64,000 bases of DNA from Polynucleobacter sp. MWH-HuK1. GTDB lineage: Bacteria; Pseudomonadota; Gammaproteobacteria; Burkholderiales; Burkholderiaceae. The notes under the pieces were generated by a model that was not told where the DNA came from, did no database searches, and saw nothing but the letters and a program-made list of their open reading frames with translations. The position numbers and the translations under genes are program-made. Every line of letters begins with the position of its first letter. The stretch's first letter is position 1. Positions 23,227 to 33,399 of the stretch are shown here, piece by piece. The DNA lies in contig NZ_JACVPP010000001.1 in NCBI RefSeq assembly GCF_018881815.1, forward strand, positions 617,352-681,351. The letters run 5' to 3'.

Positions 23227-24150
23227 TTACTTTACGTAGGTGAGCCAAGATTTGTATTTGTCGTTTCTGCCGTAAACCGCATCGAAATAGGTCTTCTGAA
23301 TTTTTTCAGTGATCGGACCACGTTTACCATCGCCAATAGTGCGATCGTCTAATTCGCGAATTGGAGTTACTTCAGCAGCAGTGCCGGTGAAGAATGCTTC
23401 ATCGGCAGAGTAGATTTCGTCACGAGTGATGCGTTTCTCACGCAACTCTAGACCTAGGTCTTTCACAATCTCAATGATGGAGTCACGCGTGATGCCATCT
23501 AAGCAAGAAGCCAGATCTGGTGTGTAAACAATGCCATCGCTCACCATAAAAATGTTTTCACCAGAACCTTCAGAAACATAACCTTCGGTGTCAAGCAATA
23601 AAGCTTCGTCATATCCATTTGCTGTTACCTCTTGATTAGCCAAAATGGAGTTGATGTAGTAACCAGAGGCTTTAGCGCGGACTAGGGATGAGTTAACAAA
23701 GTGGCGGGTAAAAGAAGAGGTTTTTACGCGAATTCCCTTGTTTAGGCCATCTTCACCCAAGTAAGCACCCCATTCCCAGGCGGCGATTGAGGCATGAATG
23801 CTGTTCCCTTTTGGGGAGATTCCCAGCTTTTGGGAGCCAATAAAGATAATTGGGCGGATATAGCACGCTTCTAGCTTATTGCTGTTTACGGTGTCGATAA
23901 TGCCCTTGGTAACCTCTTCAGGGCTATACGGCATGTTCATTTGGAAGATCTTGGTTCCATTAAACAGGCGTTTTACATGCTCTGGAAGGCGGAAAATAGC
24001 GGTTCCTTGAGGGGTTTTATAGGCCCGAATGCCCTCAAATACGCCCATGCCGTAGTGTAGGCTGTGTGTTAACACGTGAATATTGGCATCACGCCAAGGA
24101 ATCAGCTTCCCATCAGTCCAAATAAAGCCATCGCGGTCGGACATCGACAT
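23227..24150 (-). CDS. ilvE: Branched-chain amino acid aminotransferase
   Basis: 307 residues, fold-type IV PLP enzyme that makes Val, Ile and Leu from their keto acids. Motifs: ANIHVLTHSLHYGMGVFEGIR, YIRPIIFIGSQKLG, the lysine region in VRAKASGYYINSILA, ANGYDEALLLDTEGYVSEGSGENIF and FFTGTAAEVTPIRELD. AGGTAAAGAAA precedes the start. Divergent from pgk. Confidence 0.96.
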   Translation of the reverse strand: MSMSDRDGFIWTDGKLIPWRDANIHVLTHSLHYGMGVFEGIRAYKTPQGTAIFRLPEHVKRLFNGTKIFQMNMPYSPEEVTKGIIDTVNSNKLEACYIRPIIFIGSQKLGISPKGNSIHASIAAWEWGAYLGEDGLNKGIRVKTSSFTRHFVNSSLVRAKASGYYINSILANQEVTANGYDEALLLDTEGYVSEGSGENIFMVSDGIVYTPDLASCLDGITRDSIIEIVKDLGLELREKRITRDEIYSADEAFFTGTAAEVTPIRELDDRTIGDGKRGPITEKIQKTYFDAVYGRNDKYKSWLTYVK

Positions 24151-24360
24151 TTTCTTTACCTTTTTGTGTCTATTAAGTATCTATAAAAGTGGTTTCGGCA
24201 AGGCATCAGACTGGTAGATATCGGTCTTTCAGCCCAGAATGCGTTTAAGTTCTTATTGTAGAGCAGGCAACGCAGTCTGTCGGCTCTGATCACTGGGGTA
24301 ATTGGGTCGAAGCCTTTAGAATGGAGTATTCCCCATAAACCATCATTTTTGCCAAAACAC

Positions 24361-25572
24361 ATGCCGGAATCCTTATTTAAAGTTAAGCGTTTAAGCGAAT
24401 TAGCCCAATCAGGCCAATTAAAGGGCAAGCGGGTTCTTATCCGTGCCGATCTGAATGTCCCCCAGGACGAGGCTGGAAATATTACTGAAGACACTCGAAT
24501 TCGGGCGTCAATGCCTGCTGTGCAGATGTGTTTGGATGCCGGGGCAGCGGTTATGGTGACTTCTCATTTAGGTCGCCCAACCGAGGGTGAATTTAAGCCG
24601 GAAGATAGTTTGGCTCCTGTTGCTGACCGAATTGCGAGTCTGCTGAATCGCAAAGTTCCTTTAATTAGCGAGTGGGTGAATGGCGGCTTTGAGGTAAATC
24701 CAGGAGAGCTGGTATTGCTAGAGAACTGTCGTCTGAATCTAGGCGAAAAAAAGAACAACGACGAATTAGCAAAAAAGATTGCTGCATTGTGTGATGTTTA
24801 TGTTAACGATGCATTTGGTACTGCTCATCGCGCAGAAGCAACCACTCATGGTGTGGCAAAGTTTGCTCCTATAGCTTGCGCTGGTCCTTTGATGGCTGCA
24901 GAGCTAGATGCGTTGAGTCGCGCATTGGCAAGTCCGAAGCGCCCTTTGGTAGCGATCGTAGCAGGTTCTAAAGTTTCCTCTAAGCTCACTATCCTTAAGG
25001 CTCTGTCAGAAAAAGTTGATGAGCTGATTGTCGGCGGTGGTATTGCTAATACCTTTATGTTGGCTAAAGGTTTGCCTATTGGTAAATCCCTTGCTGAACC
25101 CGATTTAGTGAAAGAAGCCAGAGAGATCATGGAGATCATGGAAAAGCGTGGTGCTCACGTTCCCATTCCGGAGGATGTTGTTGTCGCAAATGAACTGTCT
25201 CCATTGGCTCGTGCAAATCGCGTGCCTGCAGATCAGGTCGCAGAAGACGACATGATTTTGGATATTGGTCCAAAGACTGCAGCGCGATTATCAATCATGC
25301 TTGCTCATGCAGGCACGATTGTTTGGAATGGCCCATTGGGAGTTTTTGAAATAGATCAGTTTGGTGGCGGCACCAAAATGTTGGCAGCAGCTATTGCACA
25401 TTCGCCTGCCTTTTCTATTGCTGGTGGTGGCGATACATTGGCAGCTATCGCGAAGTACGGTATTGAGAATCAAGTGGATTACATCTCTACTGGCGGTGGC
25501 GCTTTCTTGGAGTTCCTTGAAGGTAAAACCTTGCCAGCCTTTGCAGTACTTGCCGAAAGAGCGAAAGACTAA
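24361..25572 (+). CDS. pgk: Phosphoglycerate kinase
   Basis: 403 residues from the ATG at 24361; a TTG 12 bases earlier is unlikely. It converts 1,3-bisphosphoglycerate and ADP to 3-phosphoglycerate and ATP. Signatures: [58 protein letters not shown] and the C-terminal [13 protein letters not shown]. The next gene, pyk, starts 2 bases after its stop, so they form one transcript with fba probably following. Confidence 0.98.
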   Translation: MPESLFKVKRLSELAQSGQLKGKRVLIRADLNVPQDEAGNITEDTRIRASMPAVQMCLDAGAAVMVTSHLGRPTEGEFKPEDSLAPVADRIASLLNRKVPLISEWVNGGFEVNPGELVLLENCRLNLGEKKNNDELAKKIAALCDVYVNDAFGTAHRAEATTHGVAKFAPIACAGPLMAAELDALSRALASPKRPLVAIVAGSKVSSKLTILKALSEKVDELIVGGGIANTFMLAKGLPIGKSLAEPDLVKEAREIMEIMEKRGAHVPIPEDVVVANELSPLARANRVPADQVAEDDMILDIGPKTAARLSIMLAHAGTIVWNGPLGVFEIDQFGGGTKMLAAAIAHSPAFSIAGGGDTLAAIAKYGIENQVDYISTGGGAFLEFLEGKTLPAFAVLAERAKD

Positions 25573-25574
25573 AT

Positions 25575-27011
25575 ATGTTGAGAGCAACAAAGATCATTGC
25601 AACCCTAGGACCTGCCTCAGAAAAGCCTGAAGTGTTGCGTGACATGATTCGTGCCGGCGTTGATGTGGTGCGGATGAATTTCTCTCACGGCACTGTGGCC
25701 GACCATAAGGCGCGACATGATTTAGTGCGAACCATCTCTGCGGAAGCTGGCAAAGAAGTCGGTATCATGGCTGACTTACAGGGCCCAAAAATCCGTGTTG
25801 GAAAGTTTGCAGAAAACAAAATTTTGCTTAAAGAGGGTGACAAATTTACTCTCGATGTAGCTTGTGAGCTAGGCGATCAAACTAAGGTTGGTCTTGATTA
25901 CAAAGAATTGCCGGGTGATGTAAAACCAGGTGATCGCCTTTTGTTGAACGACGGCCTTGTTGTTCTTACCGTTGAGAGTGTTAAAGGCGGAGAGATTTTT
26001 ACCGTTGTTGAACAAGGTGGGCCACTCTCTAATAACAAGGGTATTAATCGTGCAGGTGGCGGTTTAACTGCTCCCGCCCTGACTGAAAAAGATATCGCTG
26101 ACTTAGATGCTGCTATTGCCATGGGCGTAGATTTCTTGGCAATTAGTTTTCCTAAAGACGGCGCTGATATGGCCTATGCCCGTAAGCTCGCAGATGCTGC
26201 TAGCGCCAAGTATGGCGTTGGTAAGGTGAGAACGATTGCGAAGGTAGAGCGGGCAGAAGCGATTGAACCTGAAGCCCTCAAAAGCATTATTGCTGAGAGC
26301 GACGGCATCATGGTTGCGCGCGGTGATTTAGCAATTGAAGTCGGCAATGCTGCTGTACCTGCTCTGCAAAAACGCATGATTGCTTGGGCGCGAGAGGCGG
26401 ATAAATTTACGATTACTGCTACGCAGATGATGGAGTCCATGATTAACGCTCCAGTTCCAACGCGCGCTGAGGTAAGCGACGTTGCGAATGCAGTGTTGGA
26501 TGGTACTGATGCTGTGATGTTATCTGCTGAATCAGCTGCAGGTATGTACCCAGTTCAGACCATTAAGGCAATGGCAGAAATTTGTATAGAAGCTGAGAAG
26601 TCGGATCGTGTGAAGCTCGATACCGACTTTTTGGATCAAACTTTCACCCGCATTGATCAAACGATTGCTCTTGGAGCTCTGTTTACGGCCCATCATTTAA
26701 ATGCGAACGCCATTGCAGCTTTGACTGACTCAGGTTCAACTGCGATCTGGATGAGTCGTCACAATATTCATGTACCTATTTTTGCTTTGACCTCTAAGAT
26801 TGCTACACAACGTGCATTAAGTACTTATCGCAATGTGACCCCAATCGGCTTGGACTACACCAAAGATCGCGACACTGCATTACAAGAGGTGGAGGCATGC
26901 CTGAAAAAAGTGGGCGCAGTCAAGAAGGGTGATGCCGTGGTGCTGACCTCTGGTGAGCCAATGGGCGAGCCTGGTGGAACCAATACTCTCAAAATTATTC
27001 ATGTGAAGTAA
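25575..27011 (+). CDS. pyk: Pyruvate kinase
   Basis: 478 residues. It makes pyruvate and ATP from phosphoenolpyruvate. Signatures: RATKIIATLGPAS, VVRMNFSHGT, MADLQGPKIRVG, FLAISFPKD, the active-site IMVARGDLAIEVG, TATQMMESMI and DAVMLSAESAAG; the C-terminal regulatory domain is present. Tightly coupled to pgk. Confidence 0.98.
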   Translation: MLRATKIIATLGPASEKPEVLRDMIRAGVDVVRMNFSHGTVADHKARHDLVRTISAEAGKEVGIMADLQGPKIRVGKFAENKILLKEGDKFTLDVACELGDQTKVGLDYKELPGDVKPGDRLLLNDGLVVLTVESVKGGEIFTVVEQGGPLSNNKGINRAGGGLTAPALTEKDIADLDAAIAMGVDFLAISFPKDGADMAYARKLADAASAKYGVGKVRTIAKVERAEAIEPEALKSIIAESDGIMVARGDLAIEVGNAAVPALQKRMIAWAREADKFTITATQMMESMINAPVPTRAEVSDVANAVLDGTDAVMLSAESAAGMYPVQTIKAMAEICIEAEKSDRVKLDTDFLDQTFTRIDQTIALGALFTAHHLNANAIAALTDSGSTAIWMSRHNIHVPIFALTSKIATQRALSTYRNVTPIGLDYTKDRDTALQEVEACLKKVGAVKKGDAVVLTSGEPMGEPGGTNTLKIIHVK

Positions 27012-27072
27012 TTCACATCTTTAACTAAACGATTTATTTTTAAACCTCATTACTATTTATTAAGAGAACATC

Positions 27073-28137
27073 ATGGCTTTAGTATCTTTAAGACAACTCT
27101 TGGATCACGCAGCTGAGAATGGTTATGGCCTACCAGCATTTAACGTTAATAACTTGGAGCAAGTGACGGCAATTATGGAGGCGGCAAATGAGGCTGATTC
27201 TCCAGTCATCATGCAAGCATCTGCAGGTGCGCGTAAATACGCAGGCGAAGCGTTTTTGCGTCACTTAATCTCTGCCGCAGTTGAAGCTTATCCACATATT
27301 CCAGTGGTAATGCATCAAGATCATGGTCAAAGCCCTGCAGTTTGTATGGCAGCAATTAAGAGTGGCTTTACGAGTGTAATGATGGATGGTTCATTAGAAG
27401 CTGACGGCAAAACAGTGGCTAGCTATGAATACAACGTAGACGTCTCCAAAGAAGTGGTGAAGTTCTCTCACTCTATTGGAGTTACTGTCGAGGCAGAGTT
27501 GGGCGTATTAGGCTCGCTCGAGACAATGCAGGGCGACAAAGAAGATGGTCATGGTGCTGACGGTAAAATGACTCGTGAACAGTTGTTGACTGATGTTGAG
27601 CAAGCAGCTGATTTTGTGAAGGCAACTCAGTGTGATGCTTTGGCAATTGCAATTGGTACCAGCCATGGTGCATATAAGTTCAGCAAAAAGCCTACAGGCG
27701 ATATTTTGGCAATCGATCGCATTAAAGAAATTCATGCACGTATTCCAAATACTCACCTGGTGATGCACGGTTCTTCTAGCGTCCCGCAAGAATTGCTTGC
27801 TGAGATTCGTGAGTTTGGTGGCGACATGAAAGAAACTTACGGTGTTCCTGTTGAAGAGATTCAAGAGGGCATCAAGAATGGTGTTCGTAAGATCAATATT
27901 GATACAGATATTCGTCTGGCAATGACTGGTGCAATCCGTCGTTACTTTATTGAGAACCCATCTAAGTTTGATCCACGTGATTATTTGAAACCAGCTCGTG
28001 AAGCCGCTAAGAAAGTATGCATTGCCCGTTTCCAAGCTTTTGGTTCTGCTGGTCAAGCATCCAAAATTAAGCCGATCTCTTTAGAGAAGATGGCTGAGCT
28101 ATATAAGAGCGGTAAATTAACTCAAATTGTTAAGTGA
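27073..28137 (+). CDS. fba: Class II fructose-bisphosphate aldolase
   Basis: 354 residues, zinc-dependent class II form. Signatures: [26 protein letters not shown] with a zinc-binding His, [45 protein letters not shown] and [11 protein letters not shown]. It splits fructose 1,6-bisphosphate or works in reverse for gluconeogenesis. It follows pyk by 61 bases in the same direction. Confidence 0.97.
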   Translation: MALVSLRQLLDHAAENGYGLPAFNVNNLEQVTAIMEAANEADSPVIMQASAGARKYAGEAFLRHLISAAVEAYPHIPVVMHQDHGQSPAVCMAAIKSGFTSVMMDGSLEADGKTVASYEYNVDVSKEVVKFSHSIGVTVEAELGVLGSLETMQGDKEDGHGADGKMTREQLLTDVEQAADFVKATQCDALAIAIGTSHGAYKFSKKPTGDILAIDRIKEIHARIPNTHLVMHGSSSVPQELLAEIREFGGDMKETYGVPVEEIQEGIKNGVRKINIDTDIRLAMTGAIRRYFIENPSKFDPRDYLKPAREAAKKVCIARFQAFGSAGQASKIKPISLEKMAELYKSGKLTQIVK

Positions 28138-28144
28138 TTTAAAT

Positions 28145-29044
28145 ATGGCCGCTTTGTATGCAACCTCTATTAAGTCATTGCCTTTGCTTTCTAAAGGCAA
28201 GGTACGCGATGTCTACGCGCTAGATGATGACAAGCTATTAATGATTACGACCGATCGCCTCTCTGCGTTTGATGTGGTGATGGGCGAGCCTATTCCCGAG
28301 AAGGGCGTAGTTCTGAATCAAATGGCTAATTTTTGGTTTGATAAGTTAGCTTCTGTAATACCAAATCACTTAACAGGCATTGATCCAGCTACTGTAGTGG
28401 CTGCAGATGAGGTAAACCAAGTTAAAGGCCGTGCAGTAGTAGCTAAACGCTTGAAGCCTATTTTGGTTGAAGCAGTGGTGCGCGGCTATTTAGCTGGTAG
28501 CGGTTGGAAAGACTACAAAGAAACCGGCAAGGTTTGCGGAATTGCATTGCCAGCTGGCTTAGAAAATGCTCAAAAATTACCTGAACCTATTTTTACCCCA
28601 GCAGCTAAAGCTGAAGTGGGTGAGCATGATGAGAATATTTCATTTGAGAAAGTAGTTGAGCTTATTGGTGAAAAATTAGCCAATCAAATTCGCGAAGTGA
28701 GTATTCGTTTGTATAAAGAAGCATCTGAGTACGCAGCTACTCGCGGCATCATCATTGCTGATACTAAGTTTGAGTTTGGCTTAGATACTAACGATCAACT
28801 AGTGTTGATGGATGAGATTCTAACTGCCGATTCTTCCAGATTCTGGCCTGCTGAGACCTACTATGTAGGCTCCAACCCACCTTCATATGATAAGCAGTTT
28901 GTTCGTGATTGGCTAGAAACTGCGATGGTGGATGGCAAGTTATGGCCGAAAACAGCCCCTGCACCGCAATTGCCGGCTGACGTCATTGAAAAGACTGCAC
29001 AAAAGTATCGCGAGGCCTTAACCAGGCTAACTGAGCAGGGTTAA
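28145..29044 (+). CDS. purC: SAICAR synthase
   Basis: 299 residues from the ATG at 28145, 7 bases after fba. It joins aspartate to CAIR in purine synthesis. Signatures: [68 protein letters not shown] and [14 protein letters not shown]. It is the longer betaproteobacterial form. purE and purK follow. Confidence 0.97.
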   Translation: MAALYATSIKSLPLLSKGKVRDVYALDDDKLLMITTDRLSAFDVVMGEPIPEKGVVLNQMANFWFDKLASVIPNHLTGIDPATVVAADEVNQVKGRAVVAKRLKPILVEAVVRGYLAGSGWKDYKETGKVCGIALPAGLENAQKLPEPIFTPAAKAEVGEHDENISFEKVVELIGEKLANQIREVSIRLYKEASEYAATRGIIIADTKFEFGLDTNDQLVLMDEILTADSSRFWPAETYYVGSNPPSYDKQFVRDWLETAMVDGKLWPKTAPAPQLPADVIEKTAQKYREALTRLTEQG

Positions 29045-29095
29045 CTCGAGGATAATGAGATACTCGGGAAAAATTGAAGGTATTTGGAGAGGTAA

Positions 29096-29590
29096 ATGAG
29101 CAAGAAGCCAATTGTCGGAATAGTAATGGGTTCCAACTCAGATTGGGACACCATGCAGCACGCCGCTCAAATGCTTGAGCAATTTGATGTCGCTCATGAA
29201 GCTAAAGTGCTCTCCGCACACCGTATGCCAGACGATATGTTCCAGTATGCTGAAAAAGCACAAGCCAATGGCTTGCAAGCCATTATTGCTGGTGCAGGTG
29301 GTGCGGCGCATTTACCAGGTATGCTTGCATCCAAAACAATTGTTCCTGTTTATGGCGTGCCAGTAGCCAGCAAATATTTACGTGGCGAAGATTCTTTATA
29401 TTCAATCGTGCAGATGCCTAAAGGTATTCCGGTTGCCACTTTTGCAATTGGTGAGGCTGGTGCGGCTAATGCCGCCTTGCATGTTATTGCTGGTTTGGCT
29501 TTGCACGATGCGGATTTAGCTAAGCGTTTGGAAGATTTCCGTGCGAAACAGTCTGATACCGCACGTTCAATGAATTTGCCGGGATATTAA
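29096..29590 (+). CDS. purE: N5-carboxyaminoimidazole ribonucleotide mutase
   Basis: 164 residues, class I PurE. It isomerises N5-CAIR to CAIR. GIVMGSNSDWDTM at the N-terminus, LSAHRMPDDM with the active-site His, and AGAGGAAHLPGM are diagnostic. AGAGG lies before the ATG. purK begins 4 bases later. Confidence 0.97.
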   Translation: MSKKPIVGIVMGSNSDWDTMQHAAQMLEQFDVAHEAKVLSAHRMPDDMFQYAEKAQANGLQAIIAGAGGAAHLPGMLASKTIVPVYGVPVASKYLRGEDSLYSIVQMPKGIPVATFAIGEAGAANAALHVIAGLALHDADLAKRLEDFRAKQSDTARSMNLPGY

Positions 29591-29594
29591 TTAC

Positions 29595-30779
29595 ATGGCA
29601 GATCGCATGGAACCCATTTTGCCGGGTTCGTATTTAGGAATTTTAGGCGGCGGACAATTGGGGCGCATGTTTACCCAGGCTGCCCAAGCTATGGGCTACA
29701 AGGTTTGTGTTTTAGACCCTGGCTCTGATAGTCCCGCAGGCTCTATAGCCGAAAAGTTTATTCAAGCTGACTACACTAACTCCGTCGCTTTAAAAGAGAT
29801 GGCTGCTCTTTGCCCATCAGTAAGCACTGAGTTTGAGAATGTTCCAGCGCAGGCATTAGATGAGTTGGAGGCCCTTGGAGTATTTGTTGCGCCACGTAGC
29901 AGTTGCGTTTCTTTGGCACAAAATCGAGTAGCTGAGAAAAAGTTTCTAGCTACCTGGAAATCCGAAACGAATATTGGCCCAGCTCCGTATGCTGTTGTTG
30001 AGCATGATGCTGATATTGCTCACATTCCTGCTGAATTATTCCCTGGAATATTAAAAACAGCTCGTATGGGTTATGACGGTAAAGGTCAAATTACTCTTTA
30101 CACAGCAGCGGAATTGCCGGCAGCCTGGGCGGAATTAAGCAAAGTTCCTTGTGTATTAGAAAAGCGCATGGAGTTAGATTTTGAAGTGTCTGCTTTAGTT
30201 GTGCGCGGATATGATGATGCGGTGGTTGCTTATCCAGTTTCGCAAAATATACACCGTGATGGAATTTTGCATACCTCTACTGTGCCAGCGCCATCACTAA
30301 AGCCCGCGCAAGAGAAAAAAATTGTGGAAGCGGCAAAAGCACTTATTCGAAAGATTGACTACGTCGGCGTGCTTTGCGTTGAGTTCTTTGTTCTTAAGAA
30401 TGGCGATATCGTCGCTAATGAAATCGCCCCTCGCCCACATAATTCCGGTCACTACACGATGGATGCTTGTGTTAGCAGTCAATTTGAGCAACAAGTAAGA
30501 GCAATGGCTCGTCTGCCCTTGGGTGATGCGCGACAGTTAGCGCCCGTATCAATGCTGAACTTATTAGGTGATCTTTGGTTTGAAGGTAGCGAAGATCAGC
30601 CAAAAGAACCCGCTTGGAATAAAGTGCTAGCTCATCCTGATGCTAAATTGCATTTGTATGGAAAGTCTGAGCCTCGCATGGGTAGAAAAATGGGTCATAT
30701 CAATTGCCTGGGCGAAGCCCTGAATGAAGCGCGCCAAAATTGTGCAGCCGTTGCCACTGAATTAGGGATAGAGCCCTAG
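29595..30779 (+). CDS. purK: N5-carboxyaminoimidazole ribonucleotide synthase
   Basis: 394 residues, ATP-grasp enzyme making N5-CAIR from AIR, bicarbonate and ATP. Signatures: LGILGGGQLGRMF, TEFENVPAQALD, ILKTARMGYDGKGQ, VCVEFFVL and EIAPRPHNSGHYTMDAC. With purE it gives the standard bacterial two-step route to CAIR. The Sua5-type gene starts 2 bases after the stop. Confidence 0.97.
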   Translation: MADRMEPILPGSYLGILGGGQLGRMFTQAAQAMGYKVCVLDPGSDSPAGSIAEKFIQADYTNSVALKEMAALCPSVSTEFENVPAQALDELEALGVFVAPRSSCVSLAQNRVAEKKFLATWKSETNIGPAPYAVVEHDADIAHIPAELFPGILKTARMGYDGKGQITLYTAAELPAAWAELSKVPCVLEKRMELDFEVSALVVRGYDDAVVAYPVSQNIHRDGILHTSTVPAPSLKPAQEKKIVEAAKALIRKIDYVGVLCVEFFVLKNGDIVANEIAPRPHNSGHYTMDACVSSQFEQQVRAMARLPLGDARQLAPVSMLNLLGDLWFEGSEDQPKEPAWNKVLAHPDAKLHLYGKSEPRMGRKMGHINCLGEALNEARQNCAAVATELGIEP

Positions 30780-30781
30780 AA

Positions 30782-31873
30782 ATGTCCAGCGACAGTAGCC
30801 TGCAGTCTGCTGCAGTAATTAACGAAGCAGTACAAACATTGCGTGATGGTGGTTTAGTCGCCTTTCCGACTGAGACCGTTTACGGGTTGGGTGCAGATGC
30901 TAAAAATTCTGAAGCCATTAAAAAGATATTTGTCGCCAAGGGTCGCCCCTCAAACCATCCTTTAATTGTTCACTTGGCCGCACCGGATAGGTTTGATCAG
31001 ACTCATGTGGATTGGGTGCCGATACTGTCTAGTTGGGCAAGAGATGTATCGGAAGAAGCCTTAAAACTAATCAATACATTTTGGCCGGGACCATTAACGC
31101 TGGTCTTTAAGAAGGATAAAAGCGTTTTGACAGATTTGACTGGCGGCCAAGATACGGTAGCGATTCGTGCGCCCGCCCATCCAATTGCTCAAGAGTTGTT
31201 GCGCAAATTTAAAGGTGGCGTTGTAGCGCCATCAGCCAATCGTTTTGGTAAGGTTTCGCCAACCAGTGCTTCAGATGTTCGCCATGAATTTGAAGGTATG
31301 CTCGATTTGATGATTTTGGACGGCGGTGATTGCGAGGTTGGGATAGAGTCAACCATTATTGATTTGTCTTCTGGCGATAAAGCAATACTACTCAGGCCGG
31401 GTGCTATTACACCAAGTGAGATCTTCGCCAAGACGGGCATCAAGGTCTATCTACCCGGCGATCTAAAAGCAAATGAACCGACAGAAGATCTTCCTAAGGT
31501 GTCTGGAAGTCTCAAGGCGCATTACGCCCCAACTACACCTTTGCGTTTGTATGCTCCAGGCCGAATCTTGGATGCTTTGAGTGAGTTTCCGGATATTAAA
31601 TCCCGCGTTGCAGTAGCTGTATGGGATTCAGAATCTTCTTTAAGTGAAGATGGTCATCCATCTGCTCACTTTGAAGAAGTTGAAGTGCCTAGTGATAGCA
31701 GTGCTTTTGCAAGTCGTCTATATCGTTCCTTACGGGATCTAGATCAGCAAGGTTGGGATCTCATTTTGTTTCCAGAGCCACCAGCTGGTGAGGAGTGGGA
31801 TGGAGTAAGAGATCGACTTCAACGAGCGTGCTTTGGTTCTGGACCATCCTCTAGTAGCCATGTCAGTAGCTGA
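30782..31873 (+). CDS. Threonylcarbamoyl-AMP synthase, Sua5 type
   Basis: 363 residues: a YrdC domain (about 10-210) plus the extra C-terminal Sua5 domain. It makes threonylcarbamoyl-AMP for t6A37 modification of tRNAs reading ANN codons. Signatures: GLVAFPTETVYGLGADA, FVAKGRPSNHPLIVHL, FWPGPLTLVF, VAIRAPAHP, APSANRFGKVSPT and LLRPGAIT, then the linker SGSLKAHYAPTTPL. Its 3' end overlaps dacB by 55 bases on the other strand. Confidence 0.93.
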   Translation: MSSDSSLQSAAVINEAVQTLRDGGLVAFPTETVYGLGADAKNSEAIKKIFVAKGRPSNHPLIVHLAAPDRFDQTHVDWVPILSSWARDVSEEALKLINTFWPGPLTLVFKKDKSVLTDLTGGQDTVAIRAPAHPIAQELLRKFKGGVVAPSANRFGKVSPTSASDVRHEFEGMLDLMILDGGDCEVGIESTIIDLSSGDKAILLRPGAITPSEIFAKTGIKVYLPGDLKANEPTEDLPKVSGSLKAHYAPTTPLRLYAPGRILDALSEFPDIKSRVAVAVWDSESSLSEDGHPSAHFEEVEVPSDSSAFASRLYRSLRDLDQQGWDLILFPEPPAGEEWDGVRDRLQRACFGSGPSSSSHVSS

Positions 31874-33351
31874 TCATGTGCTTCAAGACCTCTCCAGGCA
31901 TTGGGGTGGTTAATAAAGGAAGTCACAGCGTACAGCTTTCCAGATTTACTCAAAACGTAACCTGAAATTGCGCGGACATCTTCCAATGAGCCAGTCTTGA
32001 TTCTGGCCTCAGGCTTTTTCTTGAGATGTAAAAACTTACGAAGTTCGCCTAGCAAACGATTGCGCATAGTACCGTCAGTTCCCGCTATCGGGAGGCTGTT
32101 GTAAAAAAACTCTGCCACTGGAAGATTGCGGGCGGTCAAGAGAAGTTGATTCATTTGCCCTGCAGAGATGGCCTCATTGCGAGATAGTCCAGAACCATTT
32201 TCGATAACTAAGTCCGTAAAGTTCAAACCGTTTTGCTTGAGCCAACTCTGAATTACTAAATCACCATTGGCAGTTGTTGCTGGTTTACCCATTTTTTCTA
32301 AGGCAAGCGTTAACAGAACTTGACGCGCCATGACATTATTCGAATATTTATTAATGTCTAAGACATCATCGGCTAGCTTGATGCCCTCAAATTGCAGTAA
32401 GAGACGAGCCGCAAGCGGAACGTTGCCATCCTTTCCAATAGGCGGTTTAGCCCAAGTGCCACCAGCCAATTCCCAGGCAGCTGCAAAGCCTTGGGTTAAG
32501 AAGGTATTAGCATCCAAAGCAACGATGTTGAAGTTCACGCCTTTGCAAGAACTTGGGAAAGCTCCTGAAAACTGTGCAGTTAAGGCTTGATCGGTATTAC
32601 CGATTTCTTCCGGATCTAATTTAAAACCAATATTGCTTTTCCAGTTATCGCAAGGACGATCTACTAACCGCATTTGATTTGCAACCCGCAGTTGCGATAG
32701 CGCTGGTGTGTAACTGATATCAATAAAGTCCGCAGTGCGTGACTTACCCAATTGAAAGGAGAGGGTACGAAAGGCATACAGCAATGGATCCGGTGGAACG
32801 TTATAAGCACGTAAAGATTCGCCATCAATCGTGTTGTGCTCCATCACGCTCGGTGCATAAGCACTGCGGTCAAAAAACAAATTACCATCAATCTTCTGAA
32901 TACCAAGATTTTGTAGCTCTTTCATCATCTTGGCGAGCTCTTCGGGGATGAGTTTTGGATCACCCGTACCTTGTAAATATAAATTACCCTTCAAGACTCC
33001 CTGACGAATAATCCCATCCGTATAAATATTAGTGCGCCAACGATATTGGGGTCCCAATATATCCAAACCACTCAGCGTTGTTAGCAGCTTCATTGTTGAG
33101 GCTGGGTTCATGACTACCTCGGGACGCCAACCCAGTATATTTTTGGCAATATGCTTACCTGGGCGTCCAGCCTCGATCTCTATTACCGAGATGCTGATGG
33201 CATCTTTGGGGATTTGATTGCGCTCAAGACTGCTGGTTACCGATTTGGGAATATCTATTAGCGCAGCATTGTGAGCGGCTGCGCTGAGGTTGGTAACCCA
33301 AAAGAGGGCTGCTATTAAAAAAGTCGGGTAACGAAGTAGATATGAGTGCAT
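31819..33351 (-). CDS. dacB: D-alanyl-D-alanine carboxypeptidase/endopeptidase (PBP4)
   Basis: 510 residues, periplasmic class C penicillin-binding protein that trims peptidoglycan peptides and cuts cross-links. A signal peptide (about 1-26) leads. The active-site set is complete: Ser85-Thr-Met-Lys88 (NPASTMKLL), Ser-Asn-Asn in KYSNNVMARQ and Lys-Thr-Gly in RIKTGSLEDVRAISGYV. The long insert between the SxxK and SxN motifs is typical of DacB. The last 18 codons lie opposite the end of the Sua5-type gene. Confidence 0.94.
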   Translation of the reverse strand: MHSYLLRYPTFLIAALFWVTNLSAAAHNAALIDIPKSVTSSLERNQIPKDAISISVIEIEAGRPGKHIAKNILGWRPEVVMNPASTMKLLTTLSGLDILGPQYRWRTNIYTDGIIRQGVLKGNLYLQGTGDPKLIPEELAKMMKELQNLGIQKIDGNLFFDRSAYAPSVMEHNTIDGESLRAYNVPPDPLLYAFRTLSFQLGKSRTADFIDISYTPALSQLRVANQMRLVDRPCDNWKSNIGFKLDPEEIGNTDQALTAQFSGAFPSSCKGVNFNIVALDANTFLTQGFAAAWELAGGTWAKPPIGKDGNVPLAARLLLQFEGIKLADDVLDINKYSNNVMARQVLLTLALEKMGKPATTANGDLVIQSWLKQNGLNFTDLVIENGSGLSRNEAISAGQMNQLLLTARNLPVAEFFYNSLPIAGTDGTMRNRLLGELRKFLHLKKKPEARIKTGSLEDVRAISGYVLSKSGKLYAVTSFINHPNAWRGLEAHDQLLTWLLEDGPEPKHAR

Positions 33352-33399
33352 TCCTCATAGGATAAACCCACCTTGTAGGAAGGGGTACCTCTTGAAGGT

